A DNA stretch of 64,000 nucleotides from Affinundibacterium flavidum (GCF_014284175.1 NZ_JACOGA010000005.1:1-64000), one strand, 5' to 3'. Shown: positions 44,260 to 53,331, numbered from the stretch's first letter. Program-made: numbers and translations. Notes: a model not told the origin generated them from the letters alone.

Positions 44260-45250
44260 GTGAAACAGCTCTACTCGACCCTTCAAGCAACCCACCACAC
44301 CGAATTCGACAATCTCAAAAACGCAGGAAGTCATTCATATTGGAACACCGGGTCGCATTGAAGATCGATTGCGAGGATCTGATACATTTTTTATCATCGT
44401 TTTTACGATGCAAAGAGCAAGCCATCGGAGAAATAATTTGGTGACCCGTCAGGGAATCCTGAAGCGGACATCCTTCTTAGGAATGCACTCGATAATATCC
44501 AAAGTGCAGAAATGGTTGTACGAAGCGTCAGGGAACTCCGTAAACTTGGTTTTGCGGTGATTGAAGACAAGGCAGGTGCCACATTAGCGGCATTACATAA
44601 CCACAAACTTTTTGCCGGTGGACTCACATTAATTGGAAGTCATGCCTACGGCGTAATTCTTAATCACCTTAGTGTGAAGGCAGCAAGTTACCTAACAGAG
44701 GACATTGATGCAATGCGATAAACTCATTGAGCCTTGCTACAGCGCCGCAAATGAGTCTGCTCGAAATCCTGCAGCAGCAGGGCTGCCATTTATCAAAGCG
44801 AAGACAGGCTTAAAGCCTGGAGGAAAATCAGAAACCTACAAGCTGCCAGGCAAAGAAAAACTCTTAGTTGACCTCTTAGTGAACGGATCTGATACAGGGA
44901 CACCCGTTTTGATCCCTGAATTGAACGCCTATGCCCAATCGGTACTTCATCTGGATTATTTAGTCGACGAAAAAATGGAATCCGTCATTTTTAGTAAAAC
45001 CTACACAGTGCCCGTCTACACGCCCAATCCTGCTCGCTTTGCCATTCACAAATTATTTTCAGCTCTTTCGCGTATCAATCAATCTGCAAAAAGTGATAAA
45101 GACATCCTGCAAGCCGCTACTGTGATATGTGCGACGGAGGATAAATATCCTGGAGATATTGAAGATGCCTTGCTCGCTTCCTCATGCGGGAAAGACAATC
45201 ATGTTGCAAGGCATGAGGCGAGCCTTGCCGTTCATAAAATCACATTCTGA
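44260..45250 (+). pseudogene. Decayed GSU2403-type nucleotidyltransferase gene
   Basis: Starts at GTG 44260 behind AAGGAG, as VKQLYSTLQATHHTEFDNL, but meets in-frame stops near 44359 and in the following ~100 bp. The same frame resumes (RSVRELRKLGFAVIEDK ... LTLIGSHAYGVILNHLSV ... LTEDID) until 44721. The rest of the protein continues in another frame from ~44705 (KLLVDLLVNGS; NPARFAIHKLFSALSRI; SDKDILQAATVI). The GSHAYG / TEDID / VDLL / FAIHKL pattern is that of the GSU2403-family nucleotidyltransferase fold proteins. At least two stops and one frameshift make it a remnant, unless sequencing errors are involved. Confidence 0.7.
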
Positions 45251-45327
45251 AGAATATGCCAGCAATTTGATGACATTGATTAAAGAAATAAACCTAGGGG
45301 CACTGATATACCATTTTTTCTCCCTGA

Positions 45328-46377
45328 TTAAGGTTTGATCTTGAGCCAATTGTTATAGTCATGAATCGCAAATGCATATTTGGCCGTTTTGGTCGCACTT
45401 GTATTGTCAATTTTGGTTCTCAAGCCATTTAAAACATTCAACATGGCAGCTTCGCCTTCTTCATAAAAAGTGATGTAAGTAGGATCGGTTCCTTTGACTG
45501 GAGAAACATCGGCGCTGACGATGGTTTTTTTGCTGTATCTGACACCAAGAATCAGGTCTTTAGATGCGACTCCCCACATGCCACCACCTTGGCCTTCCAG
45601 AGAATCGCGATACGTCATCACGGCTAATGCCGCAATCTTAGTATTGGCATACAACCACTCGGCAAGATTATTCGGTAAGGGAAGCGAGGGGTTATACGCA
45701 TACGGCAGGATAGCCTTGTCGATATAGGTTTCTCCATCGAACCAGAAGGGAATCGCAAAGCTTAAGGGTAAATCACCTGGCAATCGGGCAGGAACACCAA
45801 TTCCAGATTTCGCATCTTCTACACGTTTTATCGCGTCATTAATGAAGCCCTGATAGGCTGCGATGGCTTTGTCATGATGTACTTCACTTCTCCACAAAGC
45901 GGAGGTGTACGGTTCTACATCCAGATGAATGCCTGCTAACCGTTGGTTCATGTTTGCTTTGGTCTGGTAAGCGAAAACCCAATCAAAAAAAGCTTTTTTA
46001 TTACTTGCACCATCGGGAGTAATCCAATTATCCGCACCATCGAGGGCATGTACTTTGATAGGATAAGAACGATTCTCGACGATCACTTGTGCAGCGCCTA
46101 AACTAGCTACCAGATATTGATATTTTTCAACTCGAATATCGCGGTTAATTTGAAGATAAATTTCAGTAACGCGTTTATTTTTGCAAAAAGCAATCAAATT
46201 ATTAATCTGAACTTTATCTGCGGTCGTAATGGTTTTTGAGGTAGAAATAAGTGCGCTGGTATCCCAAAGCCAAGTCGTTTTTCCGCTATCAACGGCACTA
46301 GCATTGAAGGAAAAAAAACATGATGCAGCAAACGCGATTGCTAAAGAAATTTTTCGTAAATGCATGATAGGAGTCAT
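45328..46377 (-). CDS. Secreted protein of unknown function, TIM-barrel-like
   Basis: 349 aa with a clear signal peptide (hydrophobic core AIAFAASCFFSFNASA, cleavage near ASA-VD). The mature part begins TTWLWDTSALIS and contains EIYLQINRDI, a conserved-looking GIHLDVEPYTSALW segment, and KIAALAVMTYRDS. Alternating strands with acidic residues at strand ends, as in the DVEP motif, suggest a glycoside-hydrolase-like (beta/alpha)8 barrel, but I cannot name a family. ATG 46365 (MHLRKIS) is an alternative start. It lies next to the peptide-export genes but has its own spacing, so a link is uncertain. Confidence 0.75.
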   Translation of the reverse strand: MTPIMHLRKISLAIAFAASCFFSFNASAVDSGKTTWLWDTSALISTSKTITTADKVQINNLIAFCKNKRVTEIYLQINRDIRVEKYQYLVASLGAAQVIVENRSYPIKVHALDGADNWITPDGASNKKAFFDWVFAYQTKANMNQRLAGIHLDVEPYTSALWRSEVHHDKAIAAYQGFINDAIKRVEDAKSGIGVPARLPGDLPLSFAIPFWFDGETYIDKAILPYAYNPSLPLPNNLAEWLYANTKIAALAVMTYRDSLEGQGGGMWGVASKDLILGVRYSKKTIVSADVSPVKGTDPTYITFYEEGEAAMLNVLNGLRTKIDNTSATKTAKYAFAIHDYNNWLKIKP

Positions 46378-46698
46378 CCATAGAGGTTAAAGAACAATCT
46401 CTAAATAGTAATACTTTTTTTCATGCACCAAGCAAACTGTTTTGTAAAGAAGTGTAAGGATTAAAAATACTTATTTTTAATAATAAAAAATATTAGATTT
46501 ATATTTTTGGCGTTTTAGCAGTTTAGTCGCCGCGAAAAAAGTGATTCTCATGCTGAGAACAACTAACGAGCAAAGCTTGAAGTCAGTTCCAACATACACA
46601 ATAAAATCAGAAACAGCGCGACAACAATGTGCTACTTTTTGCGATTACTTTGCTTCAAAAATCCGCCAAGATTTACCATTGTCTAATTGTTATAGCGA
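46378..46698. other. AT-rich intergenic stretch
   Basis: About 320 bp between the secreted protein gene and the end of the HlyD-type gene. It should hold the promoter of the secreted protein. No terminator hairpin or credible small gene was seen; the + strand frame from 46541 overlaps the HlyD gene and has no recognisable features. I looked for a second double-glycine peptide here and did not find one. Confidence 0.5.
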
Positions 46699-48000
46699 TC
46701 AAACACGGTTAACAATACTTCTAAATTTTCCTAATAGCCTGCTCAATAAACTATGGTTATCGGTAATCACTTCTCCCAAACCTGTCATTTCATTTCTATA
46801 GTTAAGCTCTTTGTTATAGGAGGTCTTTAAGCCATTAGGAAGCTCGACATCAATCGCATAACTATTATTATTAATTACCAAGGAAATATTTTTTACTCGT
46901 CCTTTTAAAATTCCATATTCTGCGTATGGATAATTTTCCAATTTAATATTGACCAGTTGCCCAAGCTTTAACTTACCAGAATTTTGTATCGGTAAAATAA
47001 GGCGTGCGATACAGTTGGGTTTATCCAGTGGTACGACGCTAAATGCCTCTTCACCTGCCTTGATATTTTGATTCGCTATCCAGAAATTAAAAAACGAAAC
47101 CTTACCGTCAATGGGAGAAATTAATAAAAAATCCTGTCGCCATGTCTCGATGGATGACTGCAAATTTTTCATCGACTGTTCAAGCTCAATCTTATATTTA
47201 CTGGATTGCTCCATATGTAGCATGTTTAATTGCAGTTTATTTTTCTCAATATTGTTGATCGTAATTCTTGTGCTCGCATGGGTAATTTTCAAACTTTCAA
47301 AAGCACTTTGTGCACGAAGAAAGTCCTTCTTTTTATTTTCAAAATCACGTGCTGAAATAAGTCCATCTCTATATAGACCCTGATCTCTGAAATAATCCTT
47401 TTCTGTCAATGCGAGCTCATCACTATACAATTTCACTTGTTGTTCATATTTCGCTAGCAATTGATTTTGGCTTGCAACCTCTCGCTCTAACAGTACAATT
47501 TCCTTATGTTGAGGATTCATATCTACAAATAATTGATAGTCTTTATAGGCCTTCAAAAATTGTAAATAGTCTGCTGTGAGGTCTCCCATTTTAAGCGCAT
47601 CGTTAAAACTAAAATTGGGCAGAGAATTGCCTGGCCTCATCTTGGATACTAGTACTTGTATGTCCTCACTTACTTTCAATACATTGTGATAATCGGCCGT
47701 ATTTTCCAAGATCGCTAAAACACTACCTTTGCGAACCTCTTGATTATCTTTCACCAATAAACTCGCCAACTTGCCGCTAGTACGCGCAACCACCGTAACA
47801 GAAGGATTTAAGGTTGTGACTGTGGCTTTGGCAACTAATATGTCTGGGTAACTAATAAAATAGGTCAGTGCGACACCAAGTGCCATCATAGAAAAAATAA
47901 TCAGCATTCCCCAATTGAATAACCAACTTGGTGATGACTCTAAAATTTCTGTCACTTCGTCGGTACGAAGTTCAATTTCCCTGTCGAGATGATCAGTCAT
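46699..48000 (-). CDS. HlyD-family adaptor of a peptide exporter
   Basis: 433-aa membrane-fusion protein: cytoplasmic N-terminus of ~30 residues, one helix (WGMLIIFSMMALGVALTYFI), lipoyl half-motifs (SGKLASLLVKDNQEVRKGSV; LISPIDGKVSFFNFW), a long coiled-coil hairpin (~95-265) and a C-terminal beta domain (ILKGRVKNISLVINNNSYAI). It connects the C39-type ABC exporter to an outer-membrane channel. Its ATG overlaps the exporter stop (TAATG), so the two are translationally coupled. The last ~25 residues are unusual for HlyD and may be a family trait of bacteriocin adaptors. Confidence 0.9.
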   Translation of the reverse strand: MTDHLDREIELRTDEVTEILESSPSWLFNWGMLIIFSMMALGVALTYFISYPDILVAKATVTTLNPSVTVVARTSGKLASLLVKDNQEVRKGSVLAILENTADYHNVLKVSEDIQVLVSKMRPGNSLPNFSFNDALKMGDLTADYLQFLKAYKDYQLFVDMNPQHKEIVLLEREVASQNQLLAKYEQQVKLYSDELALTEKDYFRDQGLYRDGLISARDFENKKKDFLRAQSAFESLKITHASTRITINNIEKNKLQLNMLHMEQSSKYKIELEQSMKNLQSSIETWRQDFLLISPIDGKVSFFNFWIANQNIKAGEEAFSVVPLDKPNCIARLILPIQNSGKLKLGQLVNIKLENYPYAEYGILKGRVKNISLVINNNSYAIDVELPNGLKTSYNKELNYRNEMTGLGEVITDNHSLLSRLLGKFRSIVNRV

Positions 48001-50192
48001 TAATTTCCTAACTCCAGCTGATTCTTAACTAAGCTATAGTAGGCTCCTTTTGCAGCCGTCAGATCCGCATGGTTTCCAATTTCAACAATATGACCTTTAT
48101 CTAAAACGATAATCTGATCCGCATTTTTGACTGTGCTTAGGCGATGCGCAACCACCACCACTGTTTTACCTTTACAAAACTCATCCAAATTATTCATGAT
48201 GGTTTTTTCATTGTTCGCATCCAATGCACTTGTTGCTTCATCAAAAAACAAATAGTCAGGATTTTTATAAACTGCTCTGGCAATCAATATCCTTTGCTTC
48301 TGACCAGTACTGAGGCCAATTCCCTCTGCACCTATTTTCGTATTGAAACCCAAGGGCAAACCATCGATATACTCTTTGATATTCGCGGTAATAGCGGCAT
48401 GTTTAAGTTTATGTTTGTCGATAGACTCATCACCAATCGCAATATTATTGGCAATCGTATCGGAAAAAATATAGCCTTCCTGCATCACCACACCACATTT
48501 TGAGCGCCACAAACTAGATGAGAGTTGCTTTAAATTATTCTCGTTAAGCGTAATCTCTCCTTGGCTTGGTTCATAAAACTTTAATAAAATTTTGAGCAAG
48601 CTTGTCTTGCCACTTCCACTTGCGCCAACAATGGCGGTGATTTTATTGGCGGGAATAGTGAAGTTAAGATTATTCAGCACCAGTTCTTCAGAGACCCCTG
48701 GATAGCGAAAATGAACCCCTTTAATATGAAGCGCCGCATTTGCTTCTAGTTCGAGAATAAGTTCTTTGTGAATTGACTCTTCGTCCTCCCGACCGTGAAT
48801 GTCACCCAACCTTTGCAGGCTCAATTTCGCATCTTGCCAGTGTTGAATAAATTGGACGAGTTCCATAATCGGTGCGTTCAGTTGCCCCGTGATATAACTT
48901 ACTGACAGCATCATTCCCAAAGTAATATTTCCATCCAACACCAGCTTCGCAGTCAGAAAGGTAATCGTAATATTCTTAAGTTCATTAATAACTGCTGAGC
49001 CAGAATTTTGCCATTGCGTCAGCGTCAGGCCTTGCAAATTGATTTTATATAATTTGACTTGTAAACTTTCCCATTGCCAGCGCTTTTGTCGCTCGGCATT
49101 ATGTAACTTGATTTCTTGCATGCCATTAACGATCTCTATCACTTTGCTTTGATTCAAGCTACTTTGGCTAAACCGTTTAAAATCAAGATCAGCTCTATAC
49201 TTCAAGAAAAAAATAACCCATCCAATATAAGCAAAACTTCCTAATGTGAAAACCAGGAAGATAGACAGGTCATACCAAGCCAATACCAAACTAAAGGTGA
49301 TCAGGTTGAACATTGAGAATAATACGCTCAATGAACTGCTTGTTAGAAAACTCTCAATACGGTAATGATCACCAATACGCTGCATAATGTCGCCAGTCAT
49401 CTTGGTATCAAAAAACGCAATGGGTAGTTTCATCAATTTGACAAAAAAATCTGATACCAAAGCAATATTAATGCGGCTACTCATATGCAGCAAAATCCAA
49501 CCACGAAGGATTTCTATTGATGTTTTTCCCAAAAAAACCATCAATTGAGCAAATAGGATCAGGTAGATGAAATTCAAATCGTGCGTCTGAATACCAATAT
49601 CCACGATACTCTGCGTCAAGAATGGAAACAGCAATTGCAAAAGACTGCCAGCAAGTAATCCAATCATCAACTGGACAACCAGTCTGCGATGTTGAACTAG
49701 GTATTTTGAAAGAAACAGAAATCCATTTTTATCATTTTTTTGACGATCCGCACCCGCTAAATTTTCATCAAAAAATTCTGGCGTGGTTTCAAAAAATAAA
49801 ACCACACCTTCATCTATGCCATCGCCAACCCAGCCTTTGATGAACTCCGCTTTTGAGTATTTGAGCAGGCCATGGCTAGGATCCGCCACATAAACAAAAT
49901 TCTTACTAATTTTATAGATGACGACGAAATGATTTTGGTTCCAATGCGCGATACAAGGAAGGGGCGCATCATTAGCAAGCTTGTCAAACGCTAATTTGAC
50001 ACCTAAAGTCCGAAAGCCTATTTTTTCTGCAGCATCGCTTAAACCTAATAAGCTAGCGCCTTCGCGCGTCGTTTGCGTCGCTTGTCTCAAATCGTGCAAT
50101 GAATAGCTTTTGCCAAAATGCTTCGCAATCATACGAAGACAAGTGGCGCCACAATCCATCTGATCTGGTTGTTTATAAAAAGTGAATTTCAT
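48000..50192 (-). CDS. Peptidase-containing ABC exporter (C39 domain)
   Basis: 730 aa. Residues ~1-140 form a C39 cysteine peptidase: catalytic Cys14 in DQMDCGATCLRMIAKHFGK, His in HWNQNHFVVIY, Asp in VADPSHG. Then six membrane helices (~170-440) and an ATPase (~480-730) with Walker A GASGSGKTS, signature LSTGQKQRILIARAV, Walker B YLFFDEATSALD and AHRLSTV. It cuts double-glycine leaders and exports the core peptide. The likely substrate is the 53-aa precursor at 52142-52303. No Shine-Dalgarno sequence is visible before ATG 50192. Followed directly by its HlyD-type adaptor. Confidence 0.95.
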   Translation of the reverse strand: MKFTFYKQPDQMDCGATCLRMIAKHFGKSYSLHDLRQATQTTREGASLLGLSDAAEKIGFRTLGVKLAFDKLANDAPLPCIAHWNQNHFVVIYKISKNFVYVADPSHGLLKYSKAEFIKGWVGDGIDEGVVLFFETTPEFFDENLAGADRQKNDKNGFLFLSKYLVQHRRLVVQLMIGLLAGSLLQLLFPFLTQSIVDIGIQTHDLNFIYLILFAQLMVFLGKTSIEILRGWILLHMSSRINIALVSDFFVKLMKLPIAFFDTKMTGDIMQRIGDHYRIESFLTSSSLSVLFSMFNLITFSLVLAWYDLSIFLVFTLGSFAYIGWVIFFLKYRADLDFKRFSQSSLNQSKVIEIVNGMQEIKLHNAERQKRWQWESLQVKLYKINLQGLTLTQWQNSGSAVINELKNITITFLTAKLVLDGNITLGMMLSVSYITGQLNAPIMELVQFIQHWQDAKLSLQRLGDIHGREDEESIHKELILELEANAALHIKGVHFRYPGVSEELVLNNLNFTIPANKITAIVGASGSGKTSLLKILLKFYEPSQGEITLNENNLKQLSSSLWRSKCGVVMQEGYIFSDTIANNIAIGDESIDKHKLKHAAITANIKEYIDGLPLGFNTKIGAEGIGLSTGQKQRILIARAVYKNPDYLFFDEATSALDANNEKTIMNNLDEFCKGKTVVVVAHRLSTVKNADQIIVLDKGHIVEIGNHADLTAAKGAYYSLVKNQLELGN

Positions 50193-50362
50193 CTATTTTT
50201 TATTATTATGTGAGCCTTTATCTTGCAATAGCGAAGACAATAAATTGGTATCTATTTGTACTAAAATCTACGAATGAACAACAGTCCTCTAAAAAGAAAA
50301 CAGCCAAGTTGGAATACACATTGGACTATTCTAGGTAACGGGGAAAATATCAGGAGCACACA

Positions 50363-50389
50363 AACGCACAGACTTATCACCTGTGCGTT
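50363..50389 (-). terminator. Weak hairpin after the VKOR-fusion gene
   Basis: 9-bp stem AACGCACAG/CTGTGCGTT with a 9-nt loop, 12 nt beyond the stop codon at 50401; on the minus strand only a short TT-rich tail follows. It suggests that the VKOR gene and the exporter genes downstream form separate or partly separate transcripts. Confidence 0.45.
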
Positions 50390-50400
50390 TTCAAACTTGA

Positions 50401-51984
50401 TTAACGACTTGATTGTGCCTTCAAGAGCAAAGGAATTAATTCACGCAAGTCTTCCACTCTGTATAGGTCGGGATAATGATATCCATCTATAAGAATCGCT
50501 GGCGTCCGTCTGATATTTGCATATATCGCCCATTCTTCATGCGGGACTAAGCTTGAATAAGTGTCCACCTCACTATCACCTGGATACTGCTTTGCAAACT
50601 GATCTAGCTTGGGATTTGCAAACCAAGCGTTTAACACTTTCCTGCAATATTTACGATCTGCCAAATGCGGAATCAGATTCCGTAATATTTGTTGAACTAC
50701 CTTGGTTCTATCATCAGCAGCATCCGTCGCGCTCAATACAAACCGTACTTGCAAACCAAAATCATAAACATCCAACAATTCATCCAGTTGTTGATGCGCA
50801 TGTGCGCACGGTCCGCAGAACGGATTAGATATCACAGTTATTTGTAATGCTGCATCCTTATTTCCAACTTGGATTTCGTTTTCAAAAGGACTGACATCCA
50901 AGGGTGCAGATGTTCTTAACAGAGAGGTAAATATGTCTTTATTGAAGTAAAGTTTGTAAGCTTGATTTTTTTCAGCCGACTCTTTTAGCTGTTTCTCTTT
51001 GATCGTACGATATGAATTCCATATCAACACCGTGCTTAAGCATGTCAACGCAAAAAATACTACTTCATCGAACTTTGGCCACACCAATCCAGAGGTTTGA
51101 ATGCCAAATGAGAGTACAAGAAATTGACAAAAAACGCTTCCTAAAATTGCCAGACATATTGGGCACCACTCCTTCTGAATGCGCCACTGCAAATATACTG
51201 ACACCGGAATGACGAGTAAGGAAAATACACTGGCAACAAATAAGATGCTAGCTAGGCCCAGCATTTGTGCAGCATTCATTATTATCAGAATGATGAATGA
51301 AACCAAAAACCAAGACATCGCCAGGTCACTAAATCCCAGGCCTAAAATTTTCTTCGTTTTTTCAGTGCCTGAGTTTCTGCAAGTAGTTAAACTTCCACAA
51401 AACTGTTCTGCCACTTTATTACTAATGCCTAGTTCATTACAGGCACCAGACCATGCAAACATCAAACCGAAACCACTCACCAAGAATGCAAGAAATAAGA
51501 TCCAGTTAAAATTTAGTAAGAAATAAGTTGTCGCAAGAGCTGAGAAAGTGAGCAGGCTATAGTTTCTGAGCTGGGTATTCTTGATCTTATTCGCTAGCTG
51601 TTCTTCACCCGTAGAGTGTTGCCAACCATCAGGCGCTTCTACAGCTAATACAATACCATCCCAAATTTCCTCAAAATTTTTCCGTACTTTCCTTAATTTT
51701 TTGAGACTATCAATTAAAACAAATTCCCCGCCATTCGTTTTAACATGCGCCAAAAAAGGGAATGGGATTTCATCCAAAAGATGTTTTTCAATTTTGACGA
51801 CTACACTCTCTAATCCCAAGTCATTAAGTACTTCACTCACGCACCATGCCGATGGATAGTCTGGGTGACGCATTAATTTTTCTGCGACGTAATCGCCGGC
51901 AATATCGATTTCCTTACTCGACAATAAGCGTTGTACGCTCTGATACAAAGATGCATCCAAATTTTTCCCCTTCAGAACTTCCAA
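50401..51984 (-). CDS. VKOR-thioredoxin fusion with N-terminal C39-like domain
   Basis: 527 aa. Residues ~5-110 resemble a C39-type domain (MRHPDYPSAWCVSEVLNDLG, PFPFLAHVKTNGGEFVLID) but lack the catalytic DCG cysteine of a working peptidase, so it is probably a binding module. Residues ~135-310 carry four to five membrane helices with the VKOR cysteines (GACNEL; QFCGSLTTC; active pair WCPICL). Residues ~365-527 are a DsbA/thioredoxin-like domain with FCGPCAHAHQ. VKOR proteins regenerate disulfide donors, so it probably oxidises the cysteine-rich peptide encoded by the divergent gene 157 bp away. Start is TTG 51984, behind GGAAAC. Confidence 0.85.
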   Translation of the reverse strand: MEVLKGKNLDASLYQSVQRLLSSKEIDIAGDYVAEKLMRHPDYPSAWCVSEVLNDLGLESVVVKIEKHLLDEIPFPFLAHVKTNGGEFVLIDSLKKLRKVRKNFEEIWDGIVLAVEAPDGWQHSTGEEQLANKIKNTQLRNYSLLTFSALATTYFLLNFNWILFLAFLVSGFGLMFAWSGACNELGISNKVAEQFCGSLTTCRNSGTEKTKKILGLGFSDLAMSWFLVSFIILIIMNAAQMLGLASILFVASVFSLLVIPVSVYLQWRIQKEWCPICLAILGSVFCQFLVLSFGIQTSGLVWPKFDEVVFFALTCLSTVLIWNSYRTIKEKQLKESAEKNQAYKLYFNKDIFTSLLRTSAPLDVSPFENEIQVGNKDAALQITVISNPFCGPCAHAHQQLDELLDVYDFGLQVRFVLSATDAADDRTKVVQQILRNLIPHLADRKYCRKVLNAWFANPKLDQFAKQYPGDSEVDTYSSLVPHEEWAIYANIRRTPAILIDGYHYPDLYRVEDLRELIPLLLKAQSSR

Positions 51985-52070
51985 AATGTTTCCAATATTG
52001 ATGTAGCATAAACATACACATTAGAGAAACAATAAGTAGTAATTTAACTAAATTTATTTTATCATTAAAT

Positions 52071-52106
52071 TGAAAATTGACGCGCAAGCGACTTAATCAA
52101 TTTTCA
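52071..52106. promoter_or_regulatory. Inverted repeat between VKOR gene and peptide gene
   Basis: Perfect 10-bp arms TGAAAATTGA and TCAATTTTCA separated by 16 bp, 36-71 bp before the peptide start codon. A possible -35-like TTGAAA overlaps its left arm. Good candidate operator controlling the precursor, and perhaps the divergent VKOR gene. Confidence 0.5.
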
Positions 52107-52141
52107 CTTCATGTTCACTAATTCAAAAAGGAAAAGATGTC

Positions 52142-52303
52142 ATGCAAAAATTAAAAGATCTGGGACAAACGCTCACCAAACAACAGCAGCAACAAATATT
52201 GGGTGGGATTGCTAAGAATTGCAATAGCTGTTCAGTTCCCGGCTACTGCGATCCTGATCTGCCAATGTGTCCTAGTTGCGGTGGAAGAACTTGCTATAAC
52301 TAA
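52142..52303 (+). CDS. Double-glycine-leader cysteine-rich peptide precursor
   Basis: 53-aa small gene. Residues 1-22 form a leader (MQKLKDLGQTLTKQQQQQ, then ILGG) with the pattern hydrophobic-x-x-LG-x-x-L-x-x-x-Q...GG recognised by C39 peptidase exporters. Cleavage after Gly21-Gly22 would release a 31-residue core beginning IAKNC, with six cysteines (27, 30, 36, 43, 46, 51) in two CxxC-containing clusters, plus Gly/Pro/Asp and a Tyr-Asn end. AAGGAA lies ~9 nt upstream, and an inverted repeat is further upstream. Neighbours include a C39 exporter, a HlyD adaptor and a VKOR disulfide machine on the other strand. The product could be a bacteriocin, signal or metal-binding peptide; activity is not readable. 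Confidence 0.8.
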   Translation: MQKLKDLGQTLTKQQQQQILGGIAKNCNSCSVPGYCDPDLPMCPSCGGRTCYN

Positions 52304-52429
52304 GCTTAGCAATAGACTGATAAATAAACGCTAATCAAAAAAACAGCCGATTTGATAGTAGCTCCGATACAGACTTCTGAGTATCGCGTCTGAGTGGCTT
52401 GATAGCTTGCATCGATTAGCATTTTCACT

Positions 52430-52461
52430 CCGCCGGACATGCAGTTTCTCGCATCCGGCGG
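52430..52461. terminator. GC-rich hairpin after the peptide gene
   Basis: 8-bp stem CCGCCGGA/TCCGGCGG with additional complementary bases near the loop, ~125 bp downstream of the peptide gene. No T-run follows, so it may be a Rho-assisted terminator or a dispersed palindrome. The rest of 52304-52578 shows nothing else. Confidence 0.35.
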
Positions 52462-52578
52462 TTGAAATCAGCGATCTGAATCACACTGCATCGATACTTA
52501 CCCAAAATTCATATTGCGCATCACAATCATTGTCCATAGATAAGACTCGATAAATGCATGCCATCCCCTTTTAACAGC

Positions 52579-53331
52579 CTAAATGCTCACCTCAGCTAGG
52601 CTGGCAGAACGACTACCTACTTGCGGCAAGTTGTCCTGAGCCCGATATGTGAACACCATAGAAAACTTAGTCTGCCCAGTCTGATTACAACCAGCCGCAT
52701 GAAATAAATTGCTTGAAAATAGCAAGACGTCGCCTTGCTGCAAAGGTACGGCTTGGGCTTGCGCCAGCAGGTCTTGATTGCGTTGCAGGTCGGCGCGTAG
52801 AAATTGCGCGCTATCTAATTGCTCTGCATCGATCTGCCATTGATGTGATCCCGGCAAAACTAGCAGGCAGCCATTTTCAATTCTTTCGTCGCGCAATGCC
52901 AGCCAAACGCTGATCAGTTCTGGCTTTTGAAAATTCCAATAACGGCTATCTCGGTGCCAACCAGTCAAACTAGAAAATCGCGCTTGTTTGGTCATGATGC
53001 AGTTATGGTGAACTTGCGACATCTTCGCGCCTTCACCCAATAGCTGCTTCAACACGACGCTTAAGTTAGTTTGCGTCGCCCAATCTGCCAACAACGGGGC
53101 ACGTGCATAGGCTTGCAATAAACGTCTTGCAGTTTGCCCTCCCTCTGCATCACGAGACACAGGTGCACCCGGATAACGGGTATCGGCTTCGTACTCGATT
53201 GGCAGCACAACTTGATCTAACTGTTGCTGGGCGAGGTCAAGCACTTGTTGGCAATATTCGGGCGAACTAAAAGCTGGCAACACCAAGTAGCCTTGCTGTT
53301 GGAATTGCGCGATTTGAGTGGGGCTTAGCAT
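52579..53331 (-). CDS. Phytanoyl-CoA dioxygenase (PhyH) family protein
   Basis: 250-aa Fe(II)/2-oxoglutarate-dependent oxygenase. Iron ligands are visible as HxD in LTGWHRDSRYWNFQKP and His in SSNLFHAAGCNQTG. A 2-oxoglutarate-binding Arg is probably in FTYRAQ. N-terminal Q..GYLVLP.F typical of the family. The reaction substrate is unknown; bacterial members hydroxylate a wide range of small molecules. ATG 53331 is the first start of the frame. Confidence 0.85.
   Translation of the reverse strand: MLSPTQIAQFQQQGYLVLPAFSSPEYCQQVLDLAQQQLDQVVLPIEYEADTRYPGAPVSRDAEGGQTARRLLQAYARAPLLADWATQTNLSVVLKQLLGEGAKMSQVHHNCIMTKQARFSSLTGWHRDSRYWNFQKPELISVWLALRDERIENGCLLVLPGSHQWQIDAEQLDSAQFLRADLQRNQDLLAQAQAVPLQQGDVLLFSSNLFHAAGCNQTGQTKFSMVFTYRAQDNLPQVGSRSASLAEVSI

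Noticed and set aside
50274-50492. 72-aa frame on the + strand, tested as a second exported peptide
   Set aside because: No double-glycine leader, and half of it overlaps the end of the VKOR-fusion gene antisense.
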